Origin: Labrenzia sp. OB1
Lineage (GTDB): Bacteria > Pseudomonadota > Alphaproteobacteria > Rhizobiales > Stappiaceae
Reading direction: 5' to 3'
Length of the DNA stretch: 57,909 nucleotides
NCBI RefSeq assembly: GCF_001624695.1
Contig: NZ_JSEP01000028.1
Location: forward strand, 1-57,909
Made by a program: the position numbers and the translations under genes. The notes below the pieces were generated by a model, which was given only the letters and a program-made list of their open reading frames with translations, searched no databases and was not told the origin of the DNA. Shown here in pieces: positions 52,870 to 57,909 of this stretch; position 1 is the stretch's first letter; each line of letters begins with the position of its first letter.

Positions 52870-54087
52870 TTAAAGCTCGCTCATTGCCTTTGCCAGGTTT
52901 TCGTCGATCTTGTCGAGGAAGCCTGTCGTGGTCATCCAGGACTGGTCCGGGCCGACCAGAAGGGCGAGGTCCTTGGTCATGTAGCCGGCTTCCACCGTCT
53001 TGATGCAGACCCTTTCCAGGGTCTTGGCGAAGCGGGCGAGCTTGTCGTTGCCGTCGAGCTTGGCCCGGTGGGCGAGGCCGCGGGTCCAGGCGAAGATAGA
53101 GGCGATGGAGTTTGTGGAGGTGCTTTCGCCCTGCTGGTGCTGGCGGTAGTGGCGGGTGACCGTGCCGTGGGCGGCTTCCGCTTCCACCGTCTTGCCGTCC
53201 GGGGTCATCAGCACCGAGGTCATCAGGCCGAGCGAGCCGAAGCCCTGGGCGACCGTGTCGGACTGGACGTCGCCGTCGTAGTTCTTGCAGGCCCAGACGT
53301 AGCCGCCGGACCACTTCAGCGCGGAGGCGACCATGTCGTCGATCAGGCGATGCTCGTACCAGATGCCGGCTTCAGCGTATTTGTCCTTGAAGTCGGCCTC
53401 GTAGACTTCCTCGAAGATATCCTTGAAGCGGCCGTCATAGGCTTTCAGGATGGTGTTCTTGGTGGAGAGATAGCAGGGCACCTTGCGCAGCAGGGCGTAG
53501 TTCAGCGAAGCGCGGGCGAAGTCGCGGATCGAGTCGTCAAGATTGTACATGGCCATGGCAACGCCGGCGGAGGGCGCGTCATAGACCTCGTGCTCGATGA
53601 CCTCACCGTCCTCGCCGGTGAAGGTCATGGTCAGTTTGCCCTTGCCCGGAAAACGGAAGTCGGTGGCGCGGTACTGGTCGCCGAAGGCGTGCCGGCCGAC
53701 GATGATCGGCTGGGTCCAGCCCGGTACCAGCCGGGGGACGTTCTGCATGATGATCGGCTCGCGGAAGATCACCCCGCCGAGGATGTTGCGGATCGTGCCG
53801 TTGGGCGAACGGTACATGCGTTTCAGGCCGAATTCCTCGACCCGGGCCTCATCAGGCGTGATGGTGGCGCACTTGATGCCGACACCGTGTTTCTTGATGG
53901 CGTTGGCCGCATCGACGGTAATCTGGTCGTCGGTCTCGTCGCGCTTTTCGATCGAGAGATCGTAATATTCCAGATCGATATCGAGATAGGGATGGATCAG
54001 TTTGTCCTTGATGAACTGCCAGATGATCCGGGTCATCTCGTCGCCGTCAAGTTCGACAACCGGATTATCGACTTTGATCTTTGCCAT
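52870..54087 (-). CDS. icd: NADP-dependent isocitrate dehydrogenase
   Basis: The TCA-cycle enzyme forming 2-oxoglutarate and NADPH. At 405 residues it is the dimeric, mitochondrial-like form: VELDGDEMTRIIWQFIKDKL at the N-terminus, the substrate-contact RSPNGTIRNILGG, YDGDVQSDTVAQGFGSLGLM and the coenzyme loop AAHGTVTRHYRQHQQGE. It is a single gene. A perfect spaced palindrome at 54164-54191 lies about 80 bases upstream. Confidence 0.97.
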   Translation of the reverse strand: MAKIKVDNPVVELDGDEMTRIIWQFIKDKLIHPYLDIDLEYYDLSIEKRDETDDQITVDAANAIKKHGVGIKCATITPDEARVEEFGLKRMYRSPNGTIRNILGGVIFREPIIMQNVPRLVPGWTQPIIVGRHAFGDQYRATDFRFPGKGKLTMTFTGEDGEVIEHEVYDAPSAGVAMAMYNLDDSIRDFARASLNYALLRKVPCYLSTKNTILKAYDGRFKDIFEEVYEADFKDKYAEAGIWYEHRLIDDMVASALKWSGGYVWACKNYDGDVQSDTVAQGFGSLGLMTSVLMTPDGKTVEAEAAHGTVTRHYRQHQQGESTSTNSIASIFAWTRGLAHRAKLDGNDKLARFAKTLERVCIKTVEAGYMTKDLALLVGPDQSWMTTTGFLDKIDENLAKAMSEL

Positions 54088-54163
54088 GGAAACTCGGCCT
54101 CGCGTTTTTCTAGAAGATGGGGAGGTGCAGACGCATGTCTCTGAAGAGGTGCTTTAGCAGATT

Positions 54164-54191
54164 ATAATTGTGTGCGCTTGTATACAATTAT
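54164..54191. promoter_or_regulatory. palindromic operator candidate upstream of icd
   Basis: ATAATTGT and ACAATTAT are perfect eight-base arms, 12 bases apart. Overlapping the right arm is TTGTATACAA at 54178-54187, a perfect ten-base palindrome of the shape bound by some GntR-family regulators. It lies 77-104 bases before icd. The remainder of the 336-base gap to the Rrf2 gene holds nothing that I can support. Confidence 0.5.
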
Positions 54192-54423
54192 GGTTGTGTA
54201 GACAAGGGGTGGATCTGCCGGATTTCCCGGTGAACAGAGAGCATCAAGCCTGAATTCTTCCGTAGGCTTGAAATTCTATCCACCATGCAGTTTCTCCGGT
54301 TGCTGCATTTGCTTGAACGGCATTTGAACACGGAAGCATCGAACTTTTGCGACATCCTTCCGGACCTGTGTGCAGCAAGGGCTGGGTTTGTCCGGTTTTA
54401 CGAAGAGGAGCGAATGGGATTTC

Positions 54424-54894
54424 TCATTGATCACCCCTTTGGAGAACCTTGCCGGTTCTCTTCTCCTGATGCTCCCTGATCTTCTGCGCATGCGGCCTCA
54501 CCAGATCGGCGACCGTCACCCGTTCGAGCTCGGCCTGGAAGGTTTCCCGCGCGGCCTCCAGGGCCTTGCCGGTGGCCAGGTTGGCTGCGCGTTCCAGCAG
54601 GCAGGCGGGGGCGTCAGCGGAGCGGCCGAGGGAGAAAAGCTCAGGGGAGCCGAGGGCGGCGTAGACATCGGCAAGGGCAATTTCGTTCAGCGACCTTTCC
54701 AGAACCCAGCCGCCGCCATGCCCCCTGGTGGAGCCGACGAAACCCGCCTCACGCAGGCCTGCCATTGTCCGGCGAACCAGAGACGGGTTGGTGTTGAGCA
54801 TCTTTCCGATCTGCTCTGACGTCAACGGCTCTTCCGCTTGCTCCAGGTGCAAAAGCACGTGAAGCACGCGCGGCAGACGGCTGTCGGTGCGCAT
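54424..54894 (-). CDS. Rrf2-family transcription regulator
   Basis: A 156-residue DNA-binding protein with an N-terminal winged helix: LPRVLHVLLHLEQAEEPLTS, then QIGKMLNTNPSLVRRTMAGL and the wing RGHGGGWVLERSL. The C-terminus is helical with one Cys (DAPACLLERA); the three-Cys iron-sulphur cluster of IscR is absent, so it belongs to the YwnA/NsrR-unlike, thiol- or ligand-sensing group. It diverges from an MFS exporter and probably represses it through the GTTACAAA/TTTGTAAC repeats between them. Confidence 0.87.
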   Translation of the reverse strand: MRTDSRLPRVLHVLLHLEQAEEPLTSEQIGKMLNTNPSLVRRTMAGLREAGFVGSTRGHGGGWVLERSLNEIALADVYAALGSPELFSLGRSADAPACLLERAANLATGKALEAARETFQAELERVTVADLVRPHAQKIREHQEKRTGKVLQRGDQ

Positions 54895-54940
54895 TTTGTG
54901 GTCTCCGCTGTTGCTGCGAGGATAAGGTATGTCCGCTCAC

Positions 54941-54997
54941 GTTACAAACAGCGATACAAAAGATTGACAGATAAAAATTTGTAACTTTATAAGTAAC
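54941..54997 (+). promoter_or_regulatory. MFS promoter with Rrf2 operator candidate
   Basis: TTGACA at 54964-54969 and TATAAG at 54988-54993 are 18 bases apart and face the MFS gene. GTTACAAA (54941-54948) and TTTGTAAC (54978-54985) are perfect inverted arms, the second inside the spacer, and a further GTAAC lies at 54993-54997 across the -10. A repressor on these sites would shut the exporter promoter. Confidence 0.6.
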
Positions 54998-55035
54998 GAA
55001 ATGCTTTGATTTTCGATAAAGGAGTCGCCGGAACG

Positions 55036-56463
55036 ATGCCAGCGGTTGTGAAAAAAGGTGAGGGGATGCCGAGGCGCCGGGCGGCCCTGGCCGCGCTCTA
55101 TCTTGCCATGTTCATGAACATTCTGGATGTGAGTGCCGTCAATCTCGCGCTTCCCGCAATCCGGGAAGGGCTTCATGCATCAGCCACCGAACTGGAATGG
55201 GTGCTCGTTATCTACGTCCTGACATTTGCTGCGGGGCTTCTGCCCTTTGGCCGGTTCGGCGATGTGATCGGCCGCGATCGGGTTTTCATGTGGGGCGTTG
55301 CCGGTTTCAGCCTGAGTTCGCTTGCCTGCGGACTTGCTCCGGATATCGGTAGCCTCGTCGTCAGCCGTGCCGTCCAAGGAGTGGCTGCCGCGATGATGGT
55401 GCCGCAGGTGCTTGCCATCGTGCGTGTGATCTTTCCCGAAGAGGAGCGAGGCAAAGCCATCGGCCTTTTCGGAACGATAAGTGCGCTCGGAGCGGTGGCG
55501 GGGCCGCTGGTCGGCGGCGTGATCGTTTCGGCCGATATCGCCGGGCTCGGCTGGCGGCCGATTTTCCTGGTGAATATACCGGTCGGCATATTCTCGCTTT
55601 ACGGCGCCTGGCGCTTCGTCCCGAAAATCCGGGCAACTGAGCGCGTGACGGCCGACTGGGCCGGCACGATCCTGTTCGCTATGGCGATCACCGGTTTTGT
55701 TTTCCCTCTGGTCGAGGGACGCCAGCTCGGCTGGCCACTGTGGTGCTTTGCGCTGATGGCCCTTTCGGCGGGTCTGGGAGGCCTGTTCCTGAAGCTGCAG
55801 GTATGTCGATCAGCGAACGGCCTGGCGCAGCTTTTGCCGACCGTTCTCCTGTCGGACCGGAAGTTCCTTTACGGGCTGGCGACCGTCTGCGCCTTCTTCT
55901 CGGGACTGGCCGGTGTGTTTTTCATTCTTGCGATCTTCCTGCAATCGGGCCTCGGCCTGTCGCCTCTCGCGGCCGGGATAGCTCTTGCACCGCATCCGGT
56001 GGGTGTGATGATCGGCTCTTACCTGAGCGCCCGGCTCGGCGGCCGCACGACCGGTCAGCGGGTCGCCATCGGCATTTTCATCCTGTTCCTGGGCATGGTG
56101 TCCGTAAGGCTTGCGACCGTTGGCACGCTGCTGACCGGGGTGGACTTTCTCCTGCCGCTGTTGACTGTCGGACTTGGCACAGGAGTGGCCATCGCTGCCC
56201 TGTTCCAGAGTATTCTCGCGCGCGTTTCCGGTCCGGATGCCGGGGCAGGGTCGGGCGTGCTGCAGGCCTTCCAGCAGATTGGCATTGCCCTCGGGATCGC
56301 CTTGCAGGGGCAGATTTTCTTTCACGTTCTCGGGGCGTCCTCGTCCCCGTCCGCCTATCTAGCGGCGGCGCGGGCGGCGTTGCTCTATCCGGCCGGTATC
56401 TTCCTTCTTCTGACGCTCACCGCCGTCCTTGTGATGAAATCGCAGACCGGCCGGTTGACATAA
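55036..56463 (+). CDS. MFS drug exporter, EmrB/QacA (DHA2) type
   Basis: A 475-residue transporter with 14 predicted membrane segments. Segment 1 has the DHA2 signature LYLAMFMNILDVSAVNLALP; LPFGRFGDVIGRDRVFMWGV is motif A; AMMVPQVLAIVRVIFPEEER, then GTISALGAVAGPLVGGVI (motif C, antiporter) follow. It should export hydrophobic compounds against protons. ATG 55036 is chosen; ATG 55066 is possible. It is divergent from the Rrf2 regulator and likely under its control. Confidence 0.9.
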   Translation: MPAVVKKGEGMPRRRAALAALYLAMFMNILDVSAVNLALPAIREGLHASATELEWVLVIYVLTFAAGLLPFGRFGDVIGRDRVFMWGVAGFSLSSLACGLAPDIGSLVVSRAVQGVAAAMMVPQVLAIVRVIFPEEERGKAIGLFGTISALGAVAGPLVGGVIVSADIAGLGWRPIFLVNIPVGIFSLYGAWRFVPKIRATERVTADWAGTILFAMAITGFVFPLVEGRQLGWPLWCFALMALSAGLGGLFLKLQVCRSANGLAQLLPTVLLSDRKFLYGLATVCAFFSGLAGVFFILAIFLQSGLGLSPLAAGIALAPHPVGVMIGSYLSARLGGRTTGQRVAIGIFILFLGMVSVRLATVGTLLTGVDFLLPLLTVGLGTGVAIAALFQSILARVSGPDAGAGSGVLQAFQQIGIALGIALQGQIFFHVLGASSSPSAYLAAARAALLYPAGIFLLLTLTAVLVMKSQTGRLT

Positions 56464-56557
56464 TCGGACGACGGTCACCCCACGACAGCAAACGACGAGA
56501 ATTCGCTTGCAGTCCTTTGGCAATCGCTGCAAATCTACCTTGTGAGATGGTTCTGCC

Positions 56558-56742
56558 TGAACAAGCGTGACGGCGGATGAAATGGGAACACGGTGCGGCG
56601 TACCCAACAGGGACCAATACCGTGGCTGCCCCCGCAACTGTAAGCGGTGAGCGATGCCCTTCAGCCACTGGCCTTTTGGCCGGGAAGGCGGGCGGAGCTG
56701 AGACCCGTGAGCCAGGAGACCTGCCATCCGACGGTTTTTTGC
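56558..56742 (+). promoter_or_regulatory. cobalamin (B12) riboswitch
   Basis: The conserved core is readable in order: GATGAAATGGGAACACGGTG, CCGTGGCTGCCCCCGCAACT, GTAAGCGG, CCACTGGCC...GGGAAGG, and the B12 box GCCAGGAGACCTGCC at 56711-56725. It sits 55 bases before cbiM and should turn it off when adenosylcobalamin is plentiful. The outer ends are approximate. Confidence 0.93.
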
Positions 56743-56797
56743 GAAAAGCCAATCAGAAACCCTGTTCGCGCACGGAGGGTGCGCAAAGGAGACAGAC

Positions 56798-57478
56798 ATG
56801 CATATCGAACCCGGCATCGTTGACGGCGCCAAAATCGTTCTCAGCTACGGCACGGCTGCCGCGTCCTTCGGCCTTCTGGGCAAACTGGCGCTAGACACCA
56901 TCCGCAAGAGCGGTGTGGCAAGTCTTGCCGTACGCTCGCTCATCACCACACTTCTGGTGTTCTCCTTCTTCGAACTGCTGCCGCATTATCCGGTCGGCGT
57001 TTCGGAAGTGCACTTCGTTCTCGGCTCGACGCTGTTCCTGATGTTCGGAGCCGGACCGGCAGCTATCGGTCTTGCCTTGGGTCTGCTGCTGCAGGGGCTG
57101 CTGTTCGCACCGTTCGACCTGCCGCAATACGGCATGAACGTCACCACGCTGATCGTGCCGCTCTGGGCCGTGGGCGTCGTTGCGAAAAAGCTCATCGCGC
57201 AGAAGACGGCCTATGTGGACGTGACCTACGCCCAGGCACTGGCCTTTTCCACCACCTATCAGGGCGGCATTGTCGCCTGGGTGGCGTTCTGGGCTTTCTA
57301 CGGCCAGGGTTTCGGCGCGGAAAACATGGTCTCGATCGGGTCCTTCGGCGCGGCCTACATGCTGGTCGTTATCGGCGAACCGCTGGTTGACCTGGCCGTC
57401 CTGGCCGGGGCCAAGACACTGGCACCCTTCACGAAGACCATCGCCTTCAACAACCGCCTGCACGAGGCCGCTGCTTAA
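56798..57478 (+). CDS. cbiM: CbiM-type cobalt ECF transporter permease
   Basis: The substrate-binding membrane component for Co2+ uptake, 226 residues with about six or seven membrane segments. The N-terminus MHIEPGIVDGAK keeps the metal-binding Met-His start of CbiM, so the initiator ATG at 56798 (AAAGGAGA upstream) is secure. GSTLFLMFGAGPAAIGLALG and DLPQYGMNVTTLIVPLWAVG are family blocks. A B12 riboswitch precedes it and a terminator follows, so it stands alone; cbiN, cbiQ and cbiO are not adjacent. Confidence 0.9.
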   Translation: MHIEPGIVDGAKIVLSYGTAAASFGLLGKLALDTIRKSGVASLAVRSLITTLLVFSFFELLPHYPVGVSEVHFVLGSTLFLMFGAGPAAIGLALGLLLQGLLFAPFDLPQYGMNVTTLIVPLWAVGVVAKKLIAQKTAYVDVTYAQALAFSTTYQGGIVAWVAFWAFYGQGFGAENMVSIGSFGAAYMLVVIGEPLVDLAVLAGAKTLAPFTKTIAFNNRLHEAAA

Positions 57479-57503
57479 GGCGCAATGCTTTTGAAGACAC
57501 CGG

Positions 57504-57535
57504 AAAGGGCGGTCAACGGGCCGCCCTTTTTGTTT
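57504..57535 (+). terminator. rho-independent terminator of cbiM
   Basis: Nine-base perfect arms AAAGGGCGG and CCGCCCTTT around TCAACGGG, followed by TTGTTTG. It lies 26 bases after the cbiM stop. Confidence 0.85.
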
Positions 57536-57664
57536 GATCACAAACTTTCAAGTCGCCATCGACTCGTTGAGCGCAGTGCTGACTTGAGAACCGGAAAACC
57601 CTCGAAAGCGCTCCGTCATTGCAGGGCTTGACCCACTGCTGTCCGGTTTAAAAATCTAGACAGA

Positions 57665-57741
57665 GCGCATGACATTGATTCTACTCGGTTTCAGACGTTT
57701 GGCCGCGTTTGAGACACGAACAGAGGATCAATGTCATGCGC
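57665..57741 (+). promoter_or_regulatory. inverted repeat that covers the transposase start
   Basis: GCGCATGACATTGAT at 57665-57679 and ATCAATGTCATGCGC at 57727-57741 are perfect 15-base arms. The second arm contains the transposase ATG (57736). An mRNA read in from outside would fold and hide the start, while a transcript starting between the arms would not. Confidence 0.7.
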
Positions 57742-57909
57742 CATCACAATAGCGTTTTTCATCAAGTGCTGAAGCATGTTCCTTGGGGCGAGTTCAATCG
57801 CCTTGTGGATGAGCATAAAGCGGACCACCGCGTCCGCCGTTTGACGACGAAGACCCAGTTTCTGGCCCTTTTGTTCGGCCAGCTTGCAGGCGCGCAGAGC
57901 CTCAGGGAG
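57736..57909 (+). CDS. IS4-family transposase, N-terminal part (DUF4372)
   Basis: Only 58 residues are visible, reading MRHHNSVFHQVLKHVPWGEF, then RLVDEHKADHRVRRLTTKTQ and ALLFGQLAGAQSLRE. This is the DUF4372 N-terminal domain of IS4-type transposases. The DDE catalytic domain lies beyond the window, so its integrity is unknown. The start codon lies in a 15-base inverted repeat. Confidence 0.85.
   Translation, partial: MRHHNSVFHQVLKHVPWGEFNRLVDEHKADHRVRRLTTKTQFLALLFGQLAGAQSLRE

Larger units (their letters stand above)
57639..57909 (+). mobile_element. left end of IS4-type insertion sequence (partial)
   Basis: The transposase gene begins at 57736 and runs off the window. The element probably starts near 57639 (CTGTCCGGTTTAAAAATCTA); this boundary is a guess. 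Just before it, TCATTGCAGGGCTTGACCCA looks like one half of a dispersed palindromic repeat, cut by the insertion. Confidence 0.7.

Overview
The window reads as alphaproteobacterial chromosome. Evidence: flagellar genes in a Caulobacter-like arrangement with fliX, a CckA-type hybrid kinase, a DUF6468/MotE pair behind fliM, CtrA-type TTAA-N7-TTAA boxes, and a recA promoter carrying a GAAC-N7-GTAC LexA-like box. My best guess from memory is a marine Stappiaceae (Roseibium/Labrenzia-like) bacterium; I could not test this.

Layout. (1) 1-25.3 kb is a flagellar region: flagellin (cut by the window edge), flaG, flgI-flgJ-flgN-like, then fliX and dksA, a lytic transglycosylase, flgF-flgG-flgA-flgH, fliL-fliM-DUF6468-motE plus a 1420-residue periplasmic TPR protein, a DUF2336 gene, fliO-fliP, and flgB-flgC-fliE-fliQ-fliR-flhB. 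It ends at cckA (25.4-28.0 kb). The divergent promoter regions hold a readable regulatory code: sigma-54 promoters before flaG, flgI and flgF, CtrA boxes before fliL and flgB, and four copies of a perfect GGCAA-N3-TTGCC palindrome. As sequenced, fliM is frameshifted in a run of nine G. (2) 28-31 kb is a YnbA/YnbB-like phospholipid cassette (CDP-alcohol transferase, CDP-diacylglycerol synthase, acyltransferase, membrane protein). (3) 31-38 kb is poorly characterised: a Cys/His hydrolase, a trypsin-like protease, a lipoprotein, and a three-gene cassette of a TelA-like protein, a DUF6384-like membrane protein and a coiled-coil protein with a Gly-rich tail. (4) 38-54 kb is mostly core: an MscS channel, psuK-psuG, recA, alaS, a cyclic-nucleotide-type K+ channel, an amino-acid racemase, fetA-fetB-GST, and icd. 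Between fetA and icd lies a repeat-rich stretch with a GIY-YIG gene. (5) 54-57.9 kb holds a divergent Rrf2 regulator/MFS exporter pair, a cobalamin riboswitch driving a solitary cbiM, and the left end of an IS4-type insertion sequence cut by the window edge.

How the parts work together. CckA feeds the CtrA phosphorelay, which in Caulobacter switches on early flagellar operons; FliX with FlbD and sigma-54 then gates the later rod, ring and filament operons. The box types found here place flgB-fliR-flhB and fliL-fliM early, and flgI, flgF-H and flaG late, matching that scheme. fliF, fliG, fliN, flhA, flbD and rpoN are not in the window. No tRNA, rRNA or CRISPR array was recognised.
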